NCBI GenBank assembly: GCA_023401925.1
Contig: JAEXDA010000044.1
Coordinates: 186,001-250,000, forward strand
DNA length: 64,000 bases
Reading direction: 5' to 3'
Origin: Bacillota bacterium
Lineage (GTDB): Bacteria > Bacillota > UBA4882 > UBA8346
Positions within the stretch are counted from its first letter, which is position 1, and the number at the start of each line of letters is the position of its first letter. Positions 1 through 7,390 of this stretch are shown in pieces. A program made the translations under genes and the position numbers. The notes beneath the pieces are model-generated. The model was not told the DNA's origin. It made no database searches and was given only the letters and a program-made list of their open reading frames with translations.

Positions 1-951
1 TGCCAAACCCGCTGTAATCTGAATTAAATTAACTGCATCTCGGCCGTTGGTTGCGTATTTGGTGATAATATCGATAACACCCGGCTCAAGGTCAAAACTA
101 ATTTTTTGGGCGGCATTTTCAGCTATTCTTTTAACATCGCCCGGAGTCAATGGCTGGAAAAAGATTTCAACGCAACGGGAACGAATGGCAGGCGGAATAT
201 CCTGCGGCATACGTGTTGTTGCTCCCACAAGACGGAAGTCAGCCGGTAAGCCATTTTGAAAAATATCGTGAATATGACTTGGAATATTCGTATCCTCGGA
301 ACTATAATAGGCACTCTCAAAAAATACTCGCCGGTCTTCCAAAACTTTCAGCAGTTTGTTCATTTGAATGGGATGAAGTTCACCAATCTCATCAATAAAT
401 AAAATGCCACCATGGGCTTTAGTAACTGCACCAGGCTTTGGTTGAGGAATTCCGGCAATTCCCAGAGGCCCGGCTCCTTGATAAATTGGATCGTGAACAG
501 AACCCATTAAAGGATCGGCAATACCCCGATCATCAAACCGGGCCGTGGTGGCATCAATTTCAATGAACCGGGCATATTCTTTAAACGGAGAATACCCTTG
601 TTTTTTGGCTTCTTCTAATACTACCCTGGCTGCTGCAGTTTTGCCAATACCAGGCGGACCGTAAAGTATCACGTGTTGCGGATTAGGACCGCATAATGCA
701 GCCCGTAAGGCTTTTAAACCATCATCCTGGCCGATAATTTCCCCAAAATTACTGGGACGGGTTTTTTCAGAAAGGGGTTCGGTAAGCGAAATACGTCGCA
801 GTCTTTGTAATTTCTCCATTTCTTTCCGGGACTCCCTGTCTACGGCAGTTTTATTCCCCTGCTGCGACTTGAGCAAGTTCCAAAAATATAAACCAATTAC
901 AATTGCAAAGAACAGATTAATAAGACCAAGTACATTCCCTAATACCTCCAT
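1..951 (-). CDS. lonB: Sporulation-type ATP-dependent protease LonB, N-terminal part (runs off the window)
   Basis: The frame is open from an ATG at 951 to the window edge, giving the first 317 residues. Residues 5-25 form one membrane anchor, and an AAA+ module follows with Walker A GPPGIGKT and a Walker B ending FIDEIGEL. An N-terminal membrane segment joined directly to the ATPase is the LonB architecture, as opposed to the large LON substrate domain of LonA. AAAGGAG lies 9 bases before the ATG. The Ser/Lys protease domain must lie outside the window. In Bacillus, LonB is forespore-associated and sits next to clpX, and here it also follows clpX. A terminator separates it from clpX, so it probably has its own promoter. 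Identification is confident. Confidence 0.9.
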   Translation of the reverse strand, partial: MEVLGNVLGLINLFFAIVIGLYFWNLLKSQQGNKTAVDRESRKEMEKLQRLRRISLTEPLSEKTRPSNFGEIIGQDDGLKALRAALCGPNPQHVILYGPPGIGKTAAARVVLEEAKKQGYSPFKEYARFIEIDATTARFDDRGIADPLMGSVHDPIYQGAGPLGIAGIPQPKPGAVTKAHGGILFIDEIGELHPIQMNKLLKVLEDRRVFFESAYYSSEDTNIPSHIHDIFQNGLPADFRLVGATTRMPQDIPPAIRSRCVEIFFQPLTPGDVKRIAENAAQKISFDLEPGVIDIITKYATNGRDAVNLIQITAGLA

Positions 952-1077
952 TTGGCAATACTCCTTTCAACCACAGTTCTCGAAGTTGGTAGAACGTCCC
1001 CAAAGATTATCATTTGAATTGAGGCGCTTTACTAGTATCACCAATATGACCTTATTTAAACCCGGAATTATCAATAA

Positions 1078-1105
1078 AAAATCCCAACCTACAGGTTGGG
1101 ATTTT
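1078..1105 (-). terminator. Intrinsic terminator after clpX
   Basis: A perfect 12-bp stem (AAAATCCCAACC with its complement) and a 4-base loop are followed on the minus strand by a run of six T. It lies 33 bases beyond the clpX stop and closes the tig-clpP-clpX transcript. Confidence 0.9.
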
Positions 1106-1137
1106 AAAATGAGTCGTTTTAAAGGGATTAAATTCCT

Positions 1138-2400
1138 TTAAGCAGATTCTTCTTTCTTCTTTTTACGCGGTTCTACTCCAACTAAAATCGGCTCACCATT
1201 TTCTTCGACCATCGATTTGGTAACAACACAACGTTTTAAATCATTGTGAGAAGGCAATTCATACATTAAATCCATTAATAATTTTTCAATAATTGCCCGA
1301 AGCCCCCTGGCGCCAGTATTCCGTTTGATAGCTTGTTTAGCAATGGAATCAAGGGCATCCGGTTCAAAAGCCAGTTCAATATTATCGATTTCAAACAATT
1401 TCTGGAATTGTTTTGCCAAAGCATTCTTGGGTTCAGTGAGAATCTGAACCAAGGCTTTTTCATCCAAAGCATCCAAAGCAACAACAATCGGTAATCGGCC
1501 CACAAACTCTGGAATTAGACCAAATTTCAATAAATCCTCCGGCATAATTTGCCGCAAAATTTCTCCCAGTGGTTTTTCCGTTTTTGACCGGGCCTCGGCT
1601 CCAAATCCCAAGGTTTTCTTTCCTATCCGATTTTCAATGATTTTTTCTAAACCATCAAATGCGCCGCCGCAGATAAATAAGATACTCGTCGTGTCCAATT
1701 GAATAAATTCCTGATGAGGATGTTTTCGACCCCCTTGAGGAGGAACCGACGCAACAGTACCTTCGAGTATTTTTAATAAAGCTTGTTGAACTCCTTCACC
1801 GGATACATCCCGGGTTATGGAAGGATTTTCGGATTTTCGGGCAATTTTATCGATTTCATCGATATAAATAATTCCTCTTTCAGCCCGCTCTACATCATAG
1901 TCAGCTGCTTGAATAAGTTTTAAGAGAATATTTTCAACGTCTTCACCAACATACCCGGCCTCTGTCAATGAGGTGGCGTCGGCAATAGCGAAAGGAACAT
2001 TCAAAATCTTGGCCAAAGTCTGAGCAAGTAAAGTTTTACCGCAACCCGTCGGTCCCAATAATAAAATGTTACTCTTTTGAAGTTCCACATCCTCGAAACG
2101 TTCTTCGGAGTTGATCCGTTTATAATGATTATAAACAGCTACTGCCAAAGTTCTTTTTGCGTCTTCCTGGCCAATTACATACTGGTCCAGGATTTCCTTG
2201 ATTTCTTTAGGCTTTGGATTATTTCCAATGTCCAAATTAACTTCTTCACTAAGTTCCTCATCAATAATTTCATTACAGAGTTCAATGCATTCATCACAAA
2301 TATACACTCCGGGACCGGCAATCAGTTTTTTAACCTGTTCCTGTGCTTTACCGCAGAAAGAGCATTTTAACTGGCCTTTTTCATCTCCAAATTTAAGCAT
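1138..2400 (-). CDS. clpX: ClpX, ATPase and unfoldase subunit of the ClpXP protease
   Basis: 420 residues, normal for the family. The N-terminal zinc-binding domain shows Cys13, Cys16, Cys35 and Cys38. It is followed by an AAA+ domain with Walker A GPTGCGKT, Walker B IIYIDEIDKI, and the C-terminal small domain with NTGARGLRAIIE, typical of ClpX. ClpX recognises and unfolds tagged proteins and feeds them to ClpP. AGGTGG precedes the ATG. It lies 67 bases after clpP on the same strand and probably shares the promoter upstream of tig. Confidence 0.97.
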   Translation of the reverse strand: MLKFGDEKGQLKCSFCGKAQEQVKKLIAGPGVYICDECIELCNEIIDEELSEEVNLDIGNNPKPKEIKEILDQYVIGQEDAKRTLAVAVYNHYKRINSEERFEDVELQKSNILLLGPTGCGKTLLAQTLAKILNVPFAIADATSLTEAGYVGEDVENILLKLIQAADYDVERAERGIIYIDEIDKIARKSENPSITRDVSGEGVQQALLKILEGTVASVPPQGGRKHPHQEFIQLDTTSILFICGGAFDGLEKIIENRIGKKTLGFGAEARSKTEKPLGEILRQIMPEDLLKFGLIPEFVGRLPIVVALDALDEKALVQILTEPKNALAKQFQKLFEIDNIELAFEPDALDSIAKQAIKRNTGARGLRAIIEKLLMDLMYELPSHNDLKRCVVTKSMVEENGEPILVGVEPRKKKKEESA

Positions 2401-2467
2401 CTTTCCACCTCGCTTTCGGCATATTTTGTGGAAACCTTACTTCCTATTCCATGGCAATCTTCAAAAC

Positions 2468-3061
2468 TTACTTTTTTTGACTGATAAATATATCGTCAAT
2501 TATCCCGTATTCTTTAGCTTCCTCTGCAGACATCCAATAATCGCGGTCCACGTCTTTTTCGATTTTTTCAAAAGGTTGGCCGGTATGTTTTGCCAAAATG
2601 TGGCTGCCAACTTCTCTCATCCTTAAGATCTCTTTGGCTTGAATTTCAATATCGGTTGCCTGCCCACCCACACCGCCTTGAATGTGAGGCTGGTGAATTA
2701 AAACTCTGGAATTGGGTAGTCCGAAGCGCTTCCCTTTACTTCCAGCAGTCAACAGGATTGCCGCCATACTGGCCGCCATACCCACACAAATCGTCGATAC
2801 TTGCGGCCGTATGTATTGGATTGTGTCATAAATCGCCAAACCTGAATATACTGCCCCACCAGGGCTATTAATATATAAGAAAATTTCTTTATCGGGATCT
2901 TCTCCTGCCAAAAAAAGCAATTCAGCGATGACCAAATTGGCTAAATTATCATCAATTGGACCACCCAAAAAAACAATCCTATCTTTTAATAGACGCGAAT
3001 AAATATCATATGCCCGTTCGCCGCGATTGGTTTGTTCAACCACCATCGGTACTAAATTCAT
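2468..3061 (-). CDS. clpP: ClpP, ATP-dependent Clp protease proteolytic subunit
   Basis: A 197-residue serine protease subunit of the ClpXP/ClpAP barrel. The nucleophile is in GMAASMAA, the catalytic His in LIHQPH and the Asp in DVDRDYWMS. The ATG at 3061 gives the family's usual N terminus (MNLVPMVVEQ). A TTG nine bases upstream (3070) is in frame and is better spaced from the AGGAGG, so it could also be used and would add three residues. It lies between tig and clpX, the common quality-control gene order. Confidence 0.95.
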   Translation of the reverse strand: MNLVPMVVEQTNRGERAYDIYSRLLKDRIVFLGGPIDDNLANLVIAELLFLAGEDPDKEIFLYINSPGGAVYSGLAIYDTIQYIRPQVSTICVGMAASMAAILLTAGSKGKRFGLPNSRVLIHQPHIQGGVGGQATDIEIQAKEILRMREVGSHILAKHTGQPFEKIEKDVDRDYWMSAEEAKEYGIIDDIFISQKK

Positions 3062-3121
3062 ATTTATCAATTTGCTCCCCTCCTAGGATGTGCGCCCGTA
3101 TACGCGAATATTCAGTGTTTA

Positions 3122-4429
3122 TTATTTTTCAACAATTTTGACAGTAGCTTGTTCTTTAATAAAATCTGCAGTTTTTTCCAATAAAATAGCTTGTTTGACT
3201 CCAGAGAGCCGACCGTTTTTCTCCAAATCCTTTTTTAATTTATCAGGATTCTTTTGTTCATACATCGCTGCCAGTTCCTGAATTTTTTGATTGACTTCAT
3301 CTTCAGACACTTCAATATTTTCAGCCTTGGCAACACTGTTCAAAATCAAATCGGTTTTAACCCGCTTCACGGCTTCGGGACGAAAATCTTCTTTCACTTG
3401 TTCACTGGTTTTTTGAGTGTATTCCAAGTATTTCTCTAGCGTTAAACCTTGATATGCCAGGTTATGTTCAAAACGGTGCAACAAATCTTCCATTTCTTGC
3501 TTAATCATTGTTTCCGGCACATCGACCGTAGCATTGTCGACCGCGGTGTTGATAACAGCATCGCTAAAATTTGCTTCCGACTCCCGCTCATTCATTGCTA
3601 GAATTTTTTCCCGAAGATCATTTTTCAACTCATCGACAGTCTCAAAATTACCCACTGATTTAGCAAATTCATCATCAATCGTTGGAATTTCTTTAACCTT
3701 AATTTCATGGAGCGTTACCTTAAAGGTTGCCTCTTTACCGGCTAAATCTTTACTATGATAGTCTTCAGGAAATTTGACCGTGATGTCTTTTGAAGTTTCA
3801 GACAGCATCCCAACCAACTGCTCCTCAAAACCCGGTATAAAACTGCCGGATCCGATTTCTAACGAATACCCTTGAGCCACTCCACCTGGGAATGCCTTAC
3901 CATCAACATAGCCTTCAAAATCGATGACCGAAAAGTCACCTTTTTCAAGTTCCTTTTTATCGCTCACCACAAGCTCGGCATGACGTTCTTGCAAAGATTT
4001 CAGCCGTTCTTCGATTTCGCTTTCGCTAACTGTGGCTTTTTGCTTTTCAATTTCCAGACCTTTATATTGCCCCAATTTCACTTCAGGTAATACTTCAATT
4101 TTTGCTTTAAAAACAAAATTTTTACCTTCTCCAAATGGTTCCGTGATTTCCAATTTCGGCTGATCGATAGGCTCTAAATTATATTGTTCCATCCCCTTGA
4201 AATATCCTTTGGATACAATTATATCTAAAGCATCCTCGTGAAGAACAGTTTTTCCGAATTGAGCCTCAAGAATCGGGCGTGGAATATGTCCCTTACGAAA
4301 GCCGGGTAAATTTACCTTATTAACAACGATTTTGTAACTCTCTGCCAAAGCATCTTCAATTTCTTTGGGCTCAACCGTAACCTCCAGCATGACAAAATTC
4401 TGTTCTAGTTTTTCCAGGTTAAACTGCAT
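3122..4429 (-). CDS. tig: Trigger factor, ribosome-associated chaperone and prolyl isomerase
   Basis: 435 residues, full length. The N-terminal ribosome-binding domain contains the signature GFRKGHIPRP (around residue 45). A central FKBP-type prolyl isomerase domain (about 155-240, with GDFSVIDFEGYVDG) and a C-terminal helical chaperone domain follow. It binds nascent chains at the ribosome exit tunnel. GGAGGAG precedes the ATG. It is the first gene of the tig-clpP-clpX series and is transcribed from a strong promoter at 4670-4698. Confidence 0.97.
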   Translation of the reverse strand: MQFNLEKLEQNFVMLEVTVEPKEIEDALAESYKIVVNKVNLPGFRKGHIPRPILEAQFGKTVLHEDALDIIVSKGYFKGMEQYNLEPIDQPKLEITEPFGEGKNFVFKAKIEVLPEVKLGQYKGLEIEKQKATVSESEIEERLKSLQERHAELVVSDKKELEKGDFSVIDFEGYVDGKAFPGGVAQGYSLEIGSGSFIPGFEEQLVGMLSETSKDITVKFPEDYHSKDLAGKEATFKVTLHEIKVKEIPTIDDEFAKSVGNFETVDELKNDLREKILAMNERESEANFSDAVINTAVDNATVDVPETMIKQEMEDLLHRFEHNLAYQGLTLEKYLEYTQKTSEQVKEDFRPEAVKRVKTDLILNSVAKAENIEVSEDEVNQKIQELAAMYEQKNPDKLKKDLEKNGRLSGVKQAILLEKTADFIKEQATVKIVEK

Positions 4430-4645
4430 TTATGCTCCTCCGAATCTGTACTATAATATATGTTTGACGCTGAAATTTCTTGCCCTTTATCTGTATTCAG
4501 CATTTCGACACTTCAATTTGAAACTCCTGCTAAACTATTATCGCTCATAGGGCTCAGAAGTAAACGAAATTCATAATTTTCACGATGCAAATTTTTTCCG
4601 CATAATTCCGGTAAATCCCGTTAAAATTTCAGCATAAAAAATAAG

Positions 4646-4661
4646 CCCCGGCTATCCGAGG
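4646..4661 (-). terminator. GC-rich hairpin with T-run at the very start of the tig transcript
   Basis: CCTCGG, a 4-base loop and CCGGGG, followed on the minus strand by CTTATTTTTT. It begins about 9 bases beyond the -10 box of the tig promoter, so the tig RNA would start with it. It resembles a terminator and may serve the upstream tRNA transcript, or it may act as a 5' leader hairpin for tig. Confidence 0.6.
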
Positions 4662-4669
4662 ATAATAAA

Positions 4670-4698
4670 ATATTACCTTTGTTATCTTGAAATGTCAA
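4670..4698 (-). promoter_or_regulatory. Sigma-A promoter for tig-clpP-clpX
   Basis: On the minus strand TTGACA, a 17-base spacer and TAATAT. It lies between tRNA-Leu and tig. Confidence 0.8.
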
Positions 4699-4723
4699 TA
4701 GTTTCGAATGAAAACAATTTAAT

Positions 4724-4805
4724 TGGTGCGAGAGGCGGGACTTGAACCCGCACGGTTGCCCACTAGATCCTAAGTCTAGCGCGTCTGCCATTCCGCCACT
4801 CTCGC
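4724..4805 (-). tRNA. tRNA-Leu, anticodon UAG
   Basis: The acceptor stem GCGAGAG pairs with CTCTCGC, the anticodon loop is CTTAGGA (anticodon TAG), and the T arm is GCGGG-TTCAAGT-CCCGC. A variable arm of about 11 bases is short for a class II tRNA. The 3' CCA is encoded. Decodes CUN leucine codons. Confidence 0.96.
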
Positions 4806-4817
4806 ATCGTATTAAAG

Positions 4818-4846
4818 ATTATAGCACCGGCATGGCAAGACGTCAA
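4818..4846 (-). promoter_or_regulatory. Promoter of tRNA-Leu
   Basis: On the minus strand TTGACG, a 17-base spacer and a consensus TATAAT, located 12 bases before the tRNA 5' end. Confidence 0.85.
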
Positions 4847-4864
4847 CCCTATTAACATGGTATT

Positions 4865-5983
4865 TTATTTAAATAAATCAGTGATCCATTCCCAAAGTCG
4901 CTGGAAAATCCCTTTTCGCTGAACGGGGGCTATCGCAACCACCGGACATTTTTCCAAGACCTTTCCGCCCAGTTCCACTTTAAGCTCACCGACATGTTGA
5001 GCTTTTTCTACCGGCGCCTTAATGGACTGGGGTAAACTCAAATTCATTTGTAGTTTTGATTCTGTTCCTTTCGGGATGACCAGGTTAATGGGACTCATGG
5101 CAGAAACCGGAACTTGTTGCCGCACTCCTCCGGCAACATTCACCGCTCCTAATTTCTTTGTAGAAGAAAGGGTATAAAGTTGAAAACGACTGAATCCGTA
5201 ATTAAATAACGCCGTTGAGTCAACATACTCATTTTTGCTATGTAATACAACGGCAATCAAGCGATGATTATCCTTCGTCGCCGACGTAACCAGACAGTGA
5301 CCGGCCTGGCGGGTATATCCTGTCTTTACTCCATCGGTATACGGATAACGCCACAACATTTTGTTATGGTTATACATCGTCCGATCCCACTTATGTCCGG
5401 GCCAACTAATGATTTTTTTCTTGGTATTTACAATTTCATTAAAAATCGGATTATGTAAAGCATAACGGGTGATGAGAGCCAGATCGTAAGCTGTGGTATA
5501 ATGATTTTTTTCCGGGAGGCCGTTAGAATTTATAAAATGACTGTCTTTAGCCCCCAATGCTTTTGCTTTATCATTCATCCATACGACAAAATCCCTTTCC
5601 GAGCCGGCCAAATTTTCCGCGACGGTAACGGAGGCGTCATTTCCGGAATTTAAAAGAATACCGTATAATAAATCTTCAAGAGTATGAGTTTCACCAGGAG
5701 CAAGCCAGATGGATGATCCATCCGTTTTACTGGCTTTGGTGCTTGTAACCATTTCTTGATTCATTTTACCGCGCTCAATTGCTAAAATCGCGGTTAATAT
5801 TTTGGTGGTACTGGCGGGGGCTAGTTTTATTGATGCGTTTTTTTGATATAAAATTTCACCCGTAGTGTAGTCCAATAAAATTGCTGCCGAGGCGGTTACT
5901 TCAACTCCTTTAGCGGCAAATACGCAGGTCGTAGTGATAATTGGAACCACGAATAGAAAAAAATAAATAAGCCGCTTTTTCAT
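4865..5983 (-). CDS. D-alanyl-D-alanine carboxypeptidase, PBP5/DacF class
   Basis: 372 residues from the ATG at 5983, preceded by GGAGG at 8 bases; an upstream in-frame GTG overlaps that ribosome site and is unlikely. A signal peptide ends near VFAAKG. The three penicillin-binding motifs are present: STTK (SxxK with the nucleophile), SGN and KTG. A C-terminal beta-rich domain follows, and the last residues (FQRLWEWITDLFK) form an amphipathic membrane anchor. It trims pentapeptide side chains of peptidoglycan outside the membrane. In spore formers, close relatives (DacF, DacB) act on the cortex, but the exact subtype cannot be settled here. Confidence 0.92.
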   Translation of the reverse strand: MKKRLIYFFLFVVPIITTTCVFAAKGVEVTASAAILLDYTTGEILYQKNASIKLAPASTTKILTAILAIERGKMNQEMVTSTKASKTDGSSIWLAPGETHTLEDLLYGILLNSGNDASVTVAENLAGSERDFVVWMNDKAKALGAKDSHFINSNGLPEKNHYTTAYDLALITRYALHNPIFNEIVNTKKKIISWPGHKWDRTMYNHNKMLWRYPYTDGVKTGYTRQAGHCLVTSATKDNHRLIAVVLHSKNEYVDSTALFNYGFSRFQLYTLSSTKKLGAVNVAGGVRQQVPVSAMSPINLVIPKGTESKLQMNLSLPQSIKAPVEKAQHVGELKVELGGKVLEKCPVVAIAPVQRKGIFQRLWEWITDLFK

Positions 5984-6151
5984 TAAGAAAGCCTCCACCC
6001 AGATGTTTGTTTATTCATTTCTGAAAACAGTCATGAAATCCTGCGTATACCTTTGCTTTTTATTTGGAAATTCATGGGTCTGTTTGGGAAAAACTTATCT
6101 TCCTAACGTATATTGGGTGGATTAGTTGCCAAAATCCGGTTCATTTTTCAA

Positions 6152-6182
6152 TAAAATAAAAAAACCGCATATAACGCGGTTT
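6152..6182 (-). terminator. Terminator after ytfJ
   Basis: AAACCGC and GCGGTTT form a 7-bp stem, followed on the minus strand by TTTTATTTTATT. It lies about 50 bases past the ytfJ stop. Confidence 0.85.
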
Positions 6183-6233
6183 ATTTAATGCTGAATTCAA
6201 AAGACAATTTGTTTATCATTGCTTCTTTAAAAA

Positions 6234-6671
6234 TTAATGGATTTCCTTTTCTTGATTTTTGGGACTGATAAATTCATGCAATTTATCCAGCAATTGCGGG
6301 GCTGAATCCAAAATACGATCCACTAATACATTGCTTTCAATCGGTAATAATTTAGTTTGTTCTTTACCGACTACTAAAAAAGCTACCGGATTAATGGTAA
6401 TTCCGGCACCGCTTCCTCCGCCGAATGGAAGCTTCTTGCTACTCTCCGTTGTTTCCTGGTTCCGTTCACGATCTTTATCCTTGGCTTTTAACATATTGGC
6501 CTCAAATTCACTGCCGCCGGCCGCAAAACCAAATGAGACTCGCGAAATTGGTACAATAACACTGCCATCCAGTGTTTCCACCGGATCTCCAAGGATGGTA
6601 TTGACATCAACCATTTCTTTAATATTCTGCATCGCGGTTTTCATTAGACCTTCAATTGGATGATCTTCCAA
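6234..6671 (-). CDS. ytfJ: Spore germination protein of the YtfJ/GerW family
   Basis: 145 residues from a TTG at 6671, placed 8 bases after GGAGG. That start reproduces the family's N terminus (M-EDHPIEGLM). Conserved blocks VDVNTILGDPVET and SFGFAAGGSEFE are clear, as is a glycine-rich GGGSGAG stretch. YtfJ is a spore protein needed for normal germination in Bacillus. The preceding gene on the strand encodes a DUF2953 protein, the same pair as ytfI-ytfJ in Bacillus, and the two overlap by 20 bases. This supports a spore-forming host. Confidence 0.93.
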   Translation of the reverse strand: MEDHPIEGLMKTAMQNIKEMVDVNTILGDPVETLDGSVIVPISRVSFGFAAGGSEFEANMLKAKDKDRERNQETTESSKKLPFGGGSGAGITINPVAFLVVGKEQTKLLPIESNVLVDRILDSAPQLLDKLHEFISPKNQEKEIH

Positions 6672-7350
6672 ATCCAATACCTCCTTTCATCATGCGATGA
6701 CGGAAATGCGCTATAAAAGCAGCAACTATAATATAGCCCAGTTTAACACGGAATATACAGTCAAAGTTCAAGTCCAATCTCAAGTTTTGGAAATCGGGGA
6801 TTATTTGAATATCCGGTCTCAAATCGAACTTTATCTTACGATGAAGATAACCTAAAAGACTCGATTTGGCTCCCCATAAAATTCCATAAATTGTGGCCGT
6901 ACTCACCGGATTTCCAGTACCGAATCGTGTAACCCAGGTAAATTTGGTAAAACGCCCTCGTCTTTCCAAATCTTCAACTACGAATAGCCAGCGGTGATAT
7001 TGGGCTGGCAAAAAATAAGTAAGCAAAGTCATCCCTAAACCCCATTTTTGATAGCTCTGAAAAAATTCCCGCCAGTTGCGGGAATTTCCTTGATAGGAGG
7101 TGGTTTTTTTTTGGCGGCGGATTTTCCTCAAGAAAAACCAGCGGCCGGAATTTTTCTGTTGTAGTTTAACCCCTTTCGCTGTGAATTGGAGTAAACTGAT
7201 GGCTCTGCGTCTTTTCAACAAACCATGTAAAAAAGACATTTCTAACACCAAGGCATCATCCCAAGCTACCTTTTGGTATAAAATCCTGAACTCAACAGGT
7301 AAGAAAAAAAATACACAAAACACACTTAAAAACAAAAAAAGCTGAACCAC
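6652..7350 (-). CDS. DUF2953 membrane protein (YtfI-like)
   Basis: About 232 residues from a GTG at 7350, which places a hydrophobic segment (VQLFLFLSVFCVFFFLPVEF) at the N terminus as in DUF2953 proteins. A TTG at 7416 would add 22 residues and overlap the ATPase gene but has no ribosome site. A basic middle part is followed by a conserved C-terminal segment with STATIYGILWG and a hydrophobic stretch near GYIIVAAFIAHF. No enzymatic function is known for the family. Its gene overlaps ytfJ, which suggests co-expression and a sporulation role. The start is uncertain. Confidence 0.8.
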   Translation of the reverse strand: MVQLFLFLSVFCVFFFLPVEFRILYQKVAWDDALVLEMSFLHGLLKRRRAISLLQFTAKGVKLQQKNSGRWFFLRKIRRQKKTTSYQGNSRNWREFFQSYQKWGLGMTLLTYFLPAQYHRWLFVVEDLERRGRFTKFTWVTRFGTGNPVSTATIYGILWGAKSSLLGYLHRKIKFDLRPDIQIIPDFQNLRLDLNFDCIFRVKLGYIIVAAFIAHFRHRMMKGGIGFGRSSN

Positions 7351-7390
7351 AGATTCACCCCAAGGTTTCCAGTCTGTGGTTATTTTTCCA

